A stretch of DNA of 64,000 nucleotides, taken from positions 10,356,501-10,420,500 of the forward strand of contig AP031353.1 of assembly GCA_037833965.1 (NCBI GenBank), written 5' to 3'. This document shows, in pieces, positions 8,764-17,328 of this stretch (its first letter is position 1; each line of letters opens with the position of its first letter). A program made the translations under genes and the position numbers. This DNA comes from Marchantia polymorpha subsp. ruderalis. Taxonomy: Eukaryota; Streptophyta; Marchantiopsida; Marchantiales; Marchantiaceae. Below the pieces are notes generated by a model. That model ran no database searches. It was given only the letters and a program-made list of their open reading frames with translations, and was not told the DNA's origin.

Positions 8764-10008
8764 TGTGGTACCCCACTTTTGGCAATTTTGAGGAAATTAA
8801 AACATTTTTGGAAAACTGTACCCTGGCAGCATTGTAAATAGCCTTCGGTACATCAAAACAGAGTGAATCCGGAAGATCGCGGGAATTCTCGAGGGATCTT
8901 GTAGAATCTGGGATTTGGGGTGCCGCAGCACGCACAGGCATCACCCTCCCTGCGAGCTCCGCAGTTAGGATCTCTACAGCGCAAGGCGCAAAATCCGCCT
9001 TCGGAGGTTGCGTCCGCGGCTGTAGGGAAACCCCCGTAATTAGGTAAACCCTCGGGCGCCTTGACCAAGTTAGGGTCCCGTTGGAAAGAGCTCGACGCGC
9101 TGATTCTAACGAGCCCAAGAACGCTTGGAACGGACGAGGACTTAGGGAGTTATCGCTACTGGAAGAAACGGAGGCGGTCGCCTACGGCGGAAGGAGTTCG
9201 CCACCGGCGCGAATTCCGCCTACGCACAGGGGGATTCAAGTTTTGTCCTATGCGCGGACGAAGGCGTTCGCCTGTGCACAGGCGAAGTAGGGTTAGGGAA
9301 GGCGCGAAGTCCGCCTACGCACAGGCGTTCGCCTGTGCACAGGCACTTCGGCGTCGGCGGGAAATTCGCCTTGGGCCCTAGAAATGCGCCTTGTGAGGTA
9401 GAAAGTGTACGGCGCCTTCCGCGCCAGCGCAACGCAGCGTACGTCGGAGGAGCCGCCAGAGTAATCCAATAGGTACGGACCGCGTGGACGGCACGGGTGG
9501 ATGCGCTCTTGGACGGACGGAGTTGCGGCGGCGGAAGCGCCGACGGAGAGACAAGGAACGGACAGACTGGACGGAGACGGCTGACCACGGTCAACGCCTT
9601 CCGCGCCAGCGCAGCGCCGCGGACGGAATTCGCCTGCGCACAGGCGAACGCCTGTGCACAGGAGGATGTTTAAGTTCCGCGCCGGCGGAGAATCCGCCGA
9701 GGCCCCTGCCTGCGCACAGGCAGGAGTTGAATTTTTGTCCGACATGCGGACGCACGCGTCAAGGCAGAAGGAGATTGGCCGAAGGGCGGTACGAACAAGT
9801 GTACCGCGCAAGGCGGAACACTCGCCTTTGGCGCTACGCCCCCATGTCCGGAGGGTGACACGCTCGCGGAGTTCAAATCCGCCAATTCGAGCGTGAGAGT
9901 TTAATCGACGACGGCGGAGCGTGAAGCCGCGCGTGAGAGCGAAGACCGTTCCAGCGTACAGCCGGCGCGGCCATCAAGTGAGACGTTCTTCACGACCAAG
10001 AGCCGACC
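8764..10008 (+). other. Non-coding U3 segment with palindrome cluster
   Basis: No conserved ORF; small ORFs here differ between copies. The first 150 bp are AT-richer and the rest is GC-rich. Between 9219 and 9720 it holds three perfect CCTGTGCACAGG palindromes (9271, 9332, 9651) and four near-copies (9219, 9314, 9633, 9709), plus GGCGGA/TCCGCC inverted pairs. It could contain a promoter for the LTR-ORF, but I see no clear TATA box. Confidence 0.55.
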
Positions 10009-11523
10009 ATGACCTTCGACCGGGCGGCGGAGAGCGTCCCATTCTTGAATTCGCGATTCCAATCTCTTGTGCGCGCTGCGCGCATCCATCTGCTGGCTGC
10101 GGACCATTCTCGTCGTCGTCGCACAGGAGACTTCTTGTTGATTGAGGGAGAAGTGAGTGCGCGTGATTTGGAATTGAGAGCGATTAGAGTTTGCCGAGAG
10201 AGAAAGAAACGCGGACAGTGCGGAAGTAGAATGAGCGGGCGAGCGAACCCCAGGAACGCAATGACGAGACCGAGCAGATTGCGGATGGTGCCACTTCGCC
10301 TGCCGCAGAACGGGCTGCGCGCTTTCGAGGAGCGCTTAATAGCAAGAAAGCTCGATTTCTTGCTATGGGGATGGAATTACATCTGCGCAAATATGGTGCG
10401 CGAGTGGCTAGAGCCACAGGGACCACCCTCGCGCGGATTGCGTCCGCATGTTGACCGGTGGACAGTCCAAGATTGGGCGCAGGCGTTGGGAAGGTGTGCT
10501 GGCATGCCAGGGCATCTCCTTTTCGACAGCGAGAGCATCAAGGTGACCAAGCAAGAAGAGGCGCAATTTGTGGAGCTGTTCAAGACCGGGAGGTCTACCA
10601 AGAATGGGTACAGGACCCGTGATTACAAGGATCGATTTCGCCGGACTTTGTCCGCAGCGCTGATGCAATTACTGCAGCCGCACCGCGCCTGCTACATCAC
10701 ATTGTGGCAGGTCTCTTTTGTGGAGTGCGTCATCGAGGGAACTCCAATTCACTGGGCGAGCATCCTGCACAGAGTGATGCGACAGCACACGTTTGAGGAG
10801 AAGGGGGGAACGCTAAACCATCTTTCTCCTTTCCTCATCAATTTTTATCGACAGCGGAATTGTTTGACAGCGGCGGAGCTTGAACATTTTCCGCCATTGT
10901 CCATCGACCATCCCGGGAAGTATGTGCGGGAGAACGAGGTCGACACTGATGCGGAGGAGTCACCGACTTCTACCCCATCAAGACGGAGGGACGAAGGGAG
11001 ACACACCCCTGCGGCGCGAGTGCCGCGGAAGCGGCTATGGAGGGAAGAGTCCGAAGAGGAGCAGCATCAAGAACCCTCTGCTCCCATTCGACCGCGGCCG
11101 CTGTGCGAGCCATACAGCCGGCCGAAGCAGAAGGCACGCAGACTGGTGTTACCAGCTGACAGTGCAGAGACGGCGACGATTGCGACGGAGATAGGAAGTG
11201 CGTCGCCAGAGAGGCGAGAGGAAGCGCGGACGACCGTAGGAGCGACGGGCCACGCTGCAACCTCGTCGGGAGAGAGGCCGCCTACGGGCCAAGGGCCTCC
11301 GGAGTTACCACGTGCGATGCGGACAGATGTTCCGTTTGCGCACAGGCGAACCTCCGCGGACGGACGAGCCTCCGCGGACCGGCGAACACAAATGGACGTG
11401 GATCTACGCTTACGCGTGGGAAGGAGCAGTCCGCCTGTGCACAGGCGCTCGCCTGTGCACAGGTCGCCTGTGCACAGGTCGCCTGTGAACAGAACACCTC
11501 CACACGTGCCGCCTGTGCACAGG
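9219..11523. repeat. Dispersed CCTGTGCACAGG palindrome family in U3
   Basis: Perfect 12-mers start at 9271, 9332, 9651, 11434, 11452, 11467 and 11512; the best is a 16-bp palindrome, CGCCTGTGCACAGGCG (9269-9284). Near-copies (CCTACGCACAGG or CCTGCGCACAGG) start at 9219, 9314, 9633 and 9709. Those from 11434 on lie inside the LTR-ORF and encode Pro-Val-His-Arg repeats. All LTR copies that retain the region carry the cluster, with changes in number and sequence. Confidence 0.75.
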
Positions 11524-13161
11524 CAAGAATCACCCCCGTTCCAACGCAGGAAGGGGAAGGAGCCGGCGGAAGAACCGCCTACGAGACACCGGCCCTCGGG
11601 GCCAGACCCACCGGCGCACCACGCGCCGCAATTCGCGCCTTCAGCGCCAGGGTCTTCGAGCCGAGGGGATACGAGCAGAGAGCGTGCGGAGGCCGCACCG
11701 TCGGCGGAAAGTCCGCCGATAGATGCGCCTTCGGCGGTAGGGCCTATAGGCCAAGGAACATCGGGCGTGCGGCCCCCGGCCATGTCGCCTTCGGCGATAG
11801 ATGTCCGCGGCGCTACGCCTGCGGCGGACAAGGCGCCGGCACATGCGCCTGCGCACGGGCCGGGCACAGCCCCCACGGACCGATCAAGGGAGCAGCAGAC
11901 GGAGGAGCGGAGTGACTGTCAGCGGGATGAAATCTCGATGCGCGATGCGCAATCCAACCCCGCGCAGCCACCCTCCGCTCAATCACCTCCGGCGACGGAC
12001 GACAGAGGCAGAGAGGATGCGGTAGACCATCAACAAGCGAGAGACGGGGATGCCGCACGGATACGTTCGCCTTCCGCCTTAGACATTTTGGCGACAAGCA
12101 GCGAGGCTGCAGCCGTGCCTTCGCAGGCAGCACACGTCGAGGACGTGCAGCCCCACTCGGGGCAGTCGCCGACGCAATCAATGGCGACTGAAATTCTCCA
12201 CTCGGATGATGAGGACGGAGGCTCCACGGAAGAAATGTCAGGAGCAGAAGACACCGAGGAGGAGGAGGAGGAAATTGTTGGAGCGCCGGCGGCGGCGCTT
12301 TCTGAGCAGGTGATTCCGTTGCTGCGGTACTTGGATCGCAAGGTCGATAAATACGCCGACCCACTCCAGCCGGGATCTTACATCGAGTTAGTGCGCAGGA
12401 GGACTCGCACTAAAGTCCACACCAGCAAGCTATTAGCTAGAGTGGACCAGGAGTTGAGGGACTTGAAGGAGAAGCATGAGTGCTTGTGGGGACAGTACAA
12501 GCTTAATCAGAAATTCTACAAGCACTCCGAGAAGATGAAGGATGAGAAACTGGGCGAGCTCACCAAGGAGCAGGTGAAGGTCAAGGAAGCACTCAACTCT
12601 GAGCAGGCCGAGAATCGGATTTTGTCAGAGGAGCTCGTGCGATCGACGCGGTTGTTGGAACAATGTCAGCTCGCACGGCAGGCGGACGAAGAATTAATCC
12701 GCAGTCTGCAGTCAGAGTGTGGCGAATTGAGGGCGCAACGTGCTGAAGCCGAATCGCAATTAGTGACCATTGAAGAGGATCGCAGGAAGGAGGCGGATCG
12801 CACGAAGGTGGAGACGGCGAGGCGAGTCGCCCACTGTCTCAAGGGCTACGCCCACTGGGAAGTGAAGGCGCAGGAGAAACTCACACTGCGTGAGTTTGAA
12901 TTGCGCGCAGCCGGGTTGTTGTCAGGCGACAGTAGGAGTCGGCGGAAGGTAGCGAAGAAGCTCGAGGCCTTTCTGTCGAAGGCACAGGATACCATGTCCG
13001 CCCTCGAGGGGGAGGTGTCCGCGGCGTTGCAGCGGTTGGGACTGCGTAGTCGAGCGGAAGAGTGGCAGGGTAGGGAGTTAGTGCGCGGCAGTCGGCCGCG
13101 CAGGAGACGTAGTACAGGTTCCGCGGAGTGTAGTGTAGCGTGGTTCCGTGCAGGCGTGTAG
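10009..13161 (+). CDS. LTR-ORF: 1050-aa coiled-coil protein encoded in U3
   Basis: ATG 10009 to TAG 13159-13161. Function unknown. Residues 1-85 are basic. Residues about 85-290 form a compact domain (Trp/Leu-rich, 'LLWGWNYICANMVREWL', 'RWTVQDWAQALGR', 'ITLWQVSFVECVIEG') whose layout vaguely recalls plant transposon-associated ('plant mobile'/Athila ORF1-like) domains; this is a weak resemblance. Residues 310-420 are acidic and basic, 476-505 carry Pro-Val-His-Arg repeats, and about 745-755 is a Glu run. Residues about 790-975 are a long heptad-like coiled coil, then an Arg-rich tail. There is no signal peptide or membrane segment, so it is not an obvious env. It ends 36 bp before TATA. Against the copy at 24286, codons 125-270 show seven synonymous and one replacement change, which implies coding constraint. 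Confidence 0.75.
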   Translation: MTFDRAAESVPFLNSRFQSLVRAARIHLLAADHSRRRRTGDFLLIEGEVSARDLELRAIRVCRERKKRGQCGSRMSGRANPRNAMTRPSRLRMVPLRLPQNGLRAFEERLIARKLDFLLWGWNYICANMVREWLEPQGPPSRGLRPHVDRWTVQDWAQALGRCAGMPGHLLFDSESIKVTKQEEAQFVELFKTGRSTKNGYRTRDYKDRFRRTLSAALMQLLQPHRACYITLWQVSFVECVIEGTPIHWASILHRVMRQHTFEEKGGTLNHLSPFLINFYRQRNCLTAAELEHFPPLSIDHPGKYVRENEVDTDAEESPTSTPSRRRDEGRHTPAARVPRKRLWREESEEEQHQEPSAPIRPRPLCEPYSRPKQKARRLVLPADSAETATIATEIGSASPERREEARTTVGATGHAATSSGERPPTGQGPPELPRAMRTDVPFAHRRTSADGRASADRRTQMDVDLRLRVGRSSPPVHRRSPVHRSPVHRSPVNRTPPHVPPVHRQESPPFQRRKGKEPAEEPPTRHRPSGPDPPAHHAPQFAPSAPGSSSRGDTSRERAEAAPSAESPPIDAPSAVGPIGQGTSGVRPPAMSPSAIDVRGATPAADKAPAHAPAHGPGTAPTDRSREQQTEERSDCQRDEISMRDAQSNPAQPPSAQSPPATDDRGREDAVDHQQARDGDAARIRSPSALDILATSSEAAAVPSQAAHVEDVQPHSGQSPTQSMATEILHSDDEDGGSTEEMSGAEDTEEEEEEIVGAPAAALSEQVIPLLRYLDRKVDKYADPLQPGSYIELVRRRTRTKVHTSKLLARVDQELRDLKEKHECLWGQYKLNQKFYKHSEKMKDEKLGELTKEQVKVKEALNSEQAENRILSEELVRSTRLLEQCQLARQADEELIRSLQSECGELRAQRAEAESQLVTIEEDRRKEADRTKVETARRVAHCLKGYAHWEVKAQEKLTLREFELRAAGLLSGDSRSRRKVAKKLEAFLSKAQDTMSALEGEVSAALQRLGLRSRAEEWQGRELVRGSRPRRRRSTGSAECSVAWFRAGV

Positions 13162-13197
13162 CGTAGTGCAGTGTAGTGCTAGTTAGGACTTAGAAGG

Positions 13198-13206
13198 TAT
13201 AAAATA
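13198..13206 (+). promoter_or_regulatory. LTR TATA box (A/B shared LTR)
   Basis: TATAAAATA, followed by the CCAGGC-GTTTT-GCCTGG hairpin at 13210-13226, which lies just before or at the expected transcription start. From this LTR it would drive element B's RNA. Confidence 0.7.
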
Positions 13207-14190
13207 GTTCCAGGCGTTTTGCCTGGGGTTCTTTCCCATCAGAAGTGCAGATCAGGAACCCATTTCCTTTGCGTGTTTGTGTCCTTGAGTTCTGTCACCA
13301 CGCACGAGGAGTTACAACTTAGCGTTCCGCATTTTGTAGCTGAAGGCCTGCGGCCGAATGTTCAGAGCTAGTACATTGGTTAGAGACTTGAGTAGTTCGG
13401 ATCTGCACCTGCGGGTGACTGCCGATGCTCAGAGCCAGTGACTAGTTAGATACTTGAACAGTTTCGCCCCTACCCCTTCGAGTGTTTCTTTCTGATTGTA
13501 CTCCTTGGGATTTTTCCCCTGAATGCCAAAGTTAAGTTTTGCTACTTCGTGTAAGCCTTGGTTGTAAATTCAGGTTACGCTGCAGCAGGTGCCTTGAGGG
13601 TAACCCCTGTAGTATTTCTGGGAATGACAAGTGCCTGAGAATTCAAACTCTTCAATAGACTGTTGTTGTGTTACTGGAATGTTTCACAATGAGTCCTTCA
13701 GTGTGGACCTGTGTTCTCTGCGCGTTTTGTGAGTTGAGAGTGTTGTTCACCGCGTATGAGTGACTTCGATCCGAAGTAGGCAGTCCAAACCGGGTTTCCT
13801 ACGCTAGCAGCAAGCTAGTGGAAGCGTTGTAAAAGCCGGAGTTGGAAGTCACTGCCCGCAGCTTTGCCGAGTGTGCTCGTGAGAGACTTTCCCCCTGAAA
13901 TCTTGAAGTAGAGGTCCTAACGGATCTCTGGGTTGTGTTTCTGTAGTTTCAGGTGTGTGTGTGTGTGTGTTACGCTGCACTGTGCGACCTCCGAGTGCGC
14001 TCCGAGTGGACACTTGCAGTATTTCTGGGAGTGACAGTCGCCTGAGAATTCAAACTCCTCAATAGTCTGTTAAAACGTGACACCTTGTACCCCGTGTGTT
14101 CCTCTGTCCCTGTGGGTTCGACCTTTCTACCACTATATTGCAGTTTTAGCCTTTAGTGGGTTATTACATAAGAAGCCGACAACTTCTTTT

Positions 14191-14208
14191 TGGCGCCGCT
14201 GCCGGGGA
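14191..14208 (+). promoter_or_regulatory. Primer binding site (element B)
   Basis: TGGCGCCGCTGCCGGGGA, identical to the PBS of element A and equally spaced from the LTR end. Confidence 0.8.
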
Positions 14209-14254
14209 CAGTTGCGTCAACACCGGGGTTTTTACGAGTAGCCATGCTCGGTGA

Positions 14255-17086
14255 ATGTCGACTGGGGCTGGCGGGAGCAATCTAAGTGCTAGGGCTGTCC
14301 GCAAGTTCCGACGAGATTCAGAGAAGGCCGTGGAAGAGACACGGCGTCAAACCAAGAAAACACCAAAAAGAGTACCTAAGCCTAGTTCGGCCGACATCCT
14401 TGGGGAACCTACCCCCGGCGACTCGGAACCAAACTTGGTGCTTACAGTTCTACTAGATATTCCTTGCACGGATCCGCCTAGTGAAGTAGAACCGACCGCC
14501 CGAGGACCGTCGACAGACACACTGATGGCGGACGGACAAGCCAATGTGCGGCTACCTCAGCCGATTACTAAACATTCCTACCCGAAGTACAAAGGGAGTG
14601 GGGATGACGACGATGCAGATTCATACATCAAGTTATTCGAGTCGGTGTCTATTGCCAATCGCGAGATCGCAGACGACGACCGACTAAGGATCTTTCCAAG
14701 CCTTCTGCGGAAGAAAGCGAGGAGTTGGTATAATCACGAGAGCATCGATCCGACTGGGTTGACAACATGGGCCCAGCTGAAGGAGAAGTTCCTTCGTCGC
14801 TTTCGCGAGCTCGGCTACGACAGCCGGGTTTTGACGAAGTTACGTAATTTGCAGCGAGAGAAGAAGGAGAGTCTGCGTGACTACACTGAGAGATTTCTGG
14901 ACCTCCTCGACAGAATACCGAAAACAGGACCAGGGTCCCCTTTCTCGGTACAACAAGCTGTGGATTGGTACGTGACCGGTTTAACTCGGGAGATGGAGAC
15001 TTTTTGCCGACGCAGCAAGTGCGACACTATTGAGGATGTGATTGCATCGGCAGAAGCCTTCGAAACTTCCACTCTCAACCGAAGAGGGAGAGAGAGACGG
15101 GAGTCGAAGGAGCGCAAACCGAAGGGAGGGCGAAGACGGCGTAGAGGTACAACTCCGTCATCGGAGGAATCGTCTTCGGACGAGAACCGTTCTTCATCCG
15201 AAGAAGAGGAAACCTCATCGTCGGAGGAGGAGAAGAAGAGGAAGAAGCATGGGTCAGCGAAGAAAAAGGGCATCCGACGAGTGGCTACGGACAGAGCGCC
15301 GGGAGATATAGCCTCGAAGATGGAGACCCTTGTGAAGGACTTCGCCGATCTCAAGGTTCAAGTGGTAGGCGGGCATGATCGCAGAAAATCACCCGGGAGA
15401 GTGCGAGCGAACTTATGGTGTACTACGTGCGGGGCGGTGGGACATGCAAACACCGAGTGCCTTACCACCCGGCCGTCATATCCAGTCAACGCAGTAGAGT
15501 GGGCGCAACCGTACTATGGAGAGCACCCTCAGTACTATGGAGAGGCTAGCGAAGAGACAGCCTACGCCGTCCAGTCGGTGCCTACCCCTCCTGCGGTTTC
15601 AGCAATGCAAGTCCCACGATATATTCCGGTGGATCGGGCCACTACGGTACCTGTGAGGCGGAGAGCACCTCCAGGGACGTTTGACCCACCGCCACCGCGA
15701 GCTTGTTATAATTGCGGGGAAGTTGGGCACTTCTCACCGCAGTGTCCCCATCCAAAAAGGCGAAACGATTATGCTCCGACATGTAGTAATTGCAAGAAGG
15801 TCGGGCACACTGCGCCAGAGTGTGATCAGCCACCAGTCCCTCGGCCAGTGGTACGATTTGTGAACACTCCTGCCAAGGAGGACGTGCAAGTTAACCAGGT
15901 CGAAGTAGGTTCAGACGGGGATGGCGAAGACGAAGAATGGCCGGCTGAAGAGGTCATGTGCGCACGGGTCGAAACTCGTAGCTCCAAGAAATCCAAGGAG
16001 CAAGAGCGTGACACTCGCAAGCACGAACGGAGAACCGCCGACCGGACGGGAAAAGGGAAGGAGAAGACATCCAGCAAGTCCGACTCGCGACCTGCTCGGA
16101 AGTCTTCGGCTACGCGGGAGGCACCAGCAGTGCGCCCCCAGACAGCAGTCGAGGACGAGCCAGTGCGCCTACTGAAACGGGACTATGCTCCGGATATCCG
16201 CAACGAGGTAACCAACCTGTTGAAGGAAGCGATCCGCACGCAAAAGGACCCACCGCGGCCAGACTTGACATCCTCCCTTGGGGCGAAGTTGGCAGCCACC
16301 GTGGAACCTCGCAGAGCGTCGCCGACCCCGGCGACCCAACGCGCCCACTATGACTTGGTTGAAGATCTCGGGAGTCGAAAAGTGAACATTACGTTCAAGC
16401 AGCTCTTGGAGGACAATAAGACGTATCGGAGAATGTTGATGCTTTCGCTACGGCATCCGCGGAAGCCGCGCGCATCCACATCCTCTCAAGTATATCAAGT
16501 GGAGAGCGAAGACCAAGGGCCACCCGAGATCGATGTGGAGATAGCCGGATGTTGTGTACGCAGAGTGCCAATCGACTCTGGATCAGGAGTCAACATAATG
16601 ACGGAGGATACAGCGAGAGCCTTGGGGTTCAGTCAATACGAACCCTCGAAGCGTGTGTTGAGATTAGCGGATCAGACGCGGAGAATGCCTGCAGGTATGC
16701 TGCGCAATGTCAAGACAACCATCGGGGGTGCGGACTTTCGGTTGACGTATATCATCCTTCAGCCGATGATGAAGCAGGGCTATGACGTTCTGCTCGGGAG
16801 ACCATGGCTATATGGTGCACAAGTCAGATGTGATTGGCGAAGACATCGCCTTAAGTTTCCTCATCCTTCGGAACCGACCAAAACCATTACGGTGCCCTGG
16901 AATAGGGTCAGGCACGAAGGAGAGACCCCATCGACAAGTGCAGGTTACACATCGGGCGAGGACAGTGAGTCGACCGCGCGATCGGATTCCAGTGGTACCG
17001 AATCCGATTACTTCGTGGGATTCGTTGCCTGCTGTTCGGTGGAAGAAGAAGAAGAGACGGAAGCTATTCAGCCGGAAGACGAATAG
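14255..17086 (+). CDS. gag: Gag-protease polyprotein (element B)
   Basis: 943 codons. As far as I can see the translation is identical to gag of A: capsid segment, three CCHC knuckles and the DSG protease are intact. The TAG CAA TTA readthrough context follows at 17084-17092. Only the downstream pol has been lost, so this copy could make Gag but no polymerase. Identity with A points to a very recent duplication. Confidence 0.9.
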   Translation: MSTGAGGSNLSARAVRKFRRDSEKAVEETRRQTKKTPKRVPKPSSADILGEPTPGDSEPNLVLTVLLDIPCTDPPSEVEPTARGPSTDTLMADGQANVRLPQPITKHSYPKYKGSGDDDDADSYIKLFESVSIANREIADDDRLRIFPSLLRKKARSWYNHESIDPTGLTTWAQLKEKFLRRFRELGYDSRVLTKLRNLQREKKESLRDYTERFLDLLDRIPKTGPGSPFSVQQAVDWYVTGLTREMETFCRRSKCDTIEDVIASAEAFETSTLNRRGRERRESKERKPKGGRRRRRGTTPSSEESSSDENRSSSEEEETSSSEEEKKRKKHGSAKKKGIRRVATDRAPGDIASKMETLVKDFADLKVQVVGGHDRRKSPGRVRANLWCTTCGAVGHANTECLTTRPSYPVNAVEWAQPYYGEHPQYYGEASEETAYAVQSVPTPPAVSAMQVPRYIPVDRATTVPVRRRAPPGTFDPPPPRACYNCGEVGHFSPQCPHPKRRNDYAPTCSNCKKVGHTAPECDQPPVPRPVVRFVNTPAKEDVQVNQVEVGSDGDGEDEEWPAEEVMCARVETRSSKKSKEQERDTRKHERRTADRTGKGKEKTSSKSDSRPARKSSATREAPAVRPQTAVEDEPVRLLKRDYAPDIRNEVTNLLKEAIRTQKDPPRPDLTSSLGAKLAATVEPRRASPTPATQRAHYDLVEDLGSRKVNITFKQLLEDNKTYRRMLMLSLRHPRKPRASTSSQVYQVESEDQGPPEIDVEIAGCCVRRVPIDSGSGVNIMTEDTARALGFSQYEPSKRVLRLADQTRRMPAGMLRNVKTTIGGADFRLTYIILQPMMKQGYDVLLGRPWLYGAQVRCDWRRHRLKFPHPSEPTKTITVPWNRVRHEGETPSTSAGYTSGEDSESTARSDSSGTESDYFVGFVACCSVEEEEETEAIQPEDE

Positions 17087-17234
17087 CAATTAACTGTGGG
17101 ACTGGGAAGGAGTGAGACGAGTCACACTGAGGGCATTGTCGACCCTAGTGACTGTCATGAAGTACAACTCAGTCCCGGCAAGTGCTTGAAGGTATCAAGC
17201 GCAGTGAGAGGAGACGAGCTAAGGAAAGTACAGG
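17087..17234 (+). pseudogene. pol: pol remnant of element B (first ~49 codons)
   Basis: Matches 5886-6033, the N-terminal pol stretch before the RT core. It stops at '...GTACAGG', where it is fused to TTATTACA, the LTR terminus of element C. No catalytic residue remains. The last 79 bp (17156-17234) recur at 40490-40568 as the left edge of the 23.3-kb tandem repeat. Confidence 0.85.
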
Positions 17235-17264
17235 TTATTACATAAGAAGCCGACAACTTCTTTT

Positions 17265-17282
17265 TGGCGCCGCTGCCGGCGA
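17265..17282 (+). promoter_or_regulatory. Primer binding site with extra substitution (element C)
   Basis: TGGCGCCGCTGCCGGCGA. It carries C at 17280 where the other families in the window have G, giving a second mismatch to tRNA-Asp. The change may weaken priming. Confidence 0.7.
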
Positions 17283-17328
17283 CAGTTGCGTCAACACCGG
17301 GGTTTTTACGAGCAGCCATGCTCGGTGA

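Larger units (their letters stand above)
1..14168 (+). mobile_element. Ty3/gypsy LTR retrotransposon, element A (5' LTR partial)
   Basis: Reading left to right: the 3' part of a 5' LTR (1-2967), PBS (2990-3007), gag (3054-5885), TAG readthrough site, pol (to 8726), polypurine tract (8751-8763) and a complete 3' LTR (8764-14168). The visible 5' LTR matches 11202-14168 at a constant offset of 11,201 bp. By eye I found only two substitutions (2332 G versus 13533 T; 2517 T versus 13718 C), so the copy is very young. Gag and pol are open apart from the TAG between them. The RT/integrase signatures and the tRNA-Asp-like PBS point to the Tat/Athila side of plant Ty3/gypsy; that placement is from family knowledge, not a phylogeny. 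Confidence 0.9.
8764..14168 (+). repeat. Complete 5.4-kb LTR shared by elements A and B
   Basis: 5405 bp from TGTGGTACC to GGTTATTACA; the ends form a short imperfect inverted repeat (TGTGGTA / TATTACA). It is bounded by the polypurine tract on the left and the leader/PBS of a second internal region on the right, so it serves as 3' LTR of A and 5' LTR of B. Contents: non-coding U3 (8764-10008) rich in palindromes, the LTR-ORF (10009-13161), TATA (13198-13206), then R-U5 with an internal duplication and (GT)9. It is unusually long for an LTR. Confidence 0.87.
13162..14254 (+). other. Promoter, R-U5 and leader before gag B
   Basis: No gene. It contains the TATA box and hairpin, the duplicated U5 block (54-bp copies at 13611-13664 and 14018-14071), (GT)9 at about 13953-13970, the LTR end (14168), PBS and the small uORF (14244-14285). 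Several upstream ATGs in the leader (for example near 13429 and 13689) make simple scanning to gag inefficient. Confidence 0.6.
8764..17234 (+). mobile_element. Element B, sharing an LTR with A, 3' truncated
   Basis: 5' LTR (8764-14168), PBS, complete gag and the first ~150 bp of the pol frame; the rest of pol and the 3' LTR are missing. Bases 11202-17234 match 1-6033 almost perfectly, so A and B form an LTR-internal-LTR-internal array with an 11,201-bp period. Such arrays arise by unequal recombination between LTRs. The break is at 17234/17235. Confidence 0.85.

Noticed and set aside
9269-9343. CRISPR-like array of palindromes
   Set aside because: Spacing is irregular, there are no unique spacers of constant length, and the sequence is a plant retrotransposon LTR.
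11067-11876. Long minus-strand ORF (269 codons) opposite the LTR-ORF, repeated in several copies
   Set aside because: It follows from GC-rich codons of the plus-strand gene; its length changes between copies and its protein is low complexity.
11813-12364. Minus-strand ORF of 183 codons
   Set aside because: Shadow of the LTR-ORF acidic region, with no start context or domain.
10009-13161. LTR-ORF as an env-like gene
   Set aside because: No signal peptide, membrane segment or cleavage motif; it is a soluble-looking coiled-coil protein located after the polypurine tract.
13162-14168. Short (~1 kb) LTR with the large ORF as a third internal ORF
   Set aside because: No polypurine tract precedes 13162, whereas a tract plus TG terminus lies at 8751-8765; every PBS with enough upstream sequence is preceded by LTR-ORF sequence, including that of element E. 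It remains the main alternative to test.
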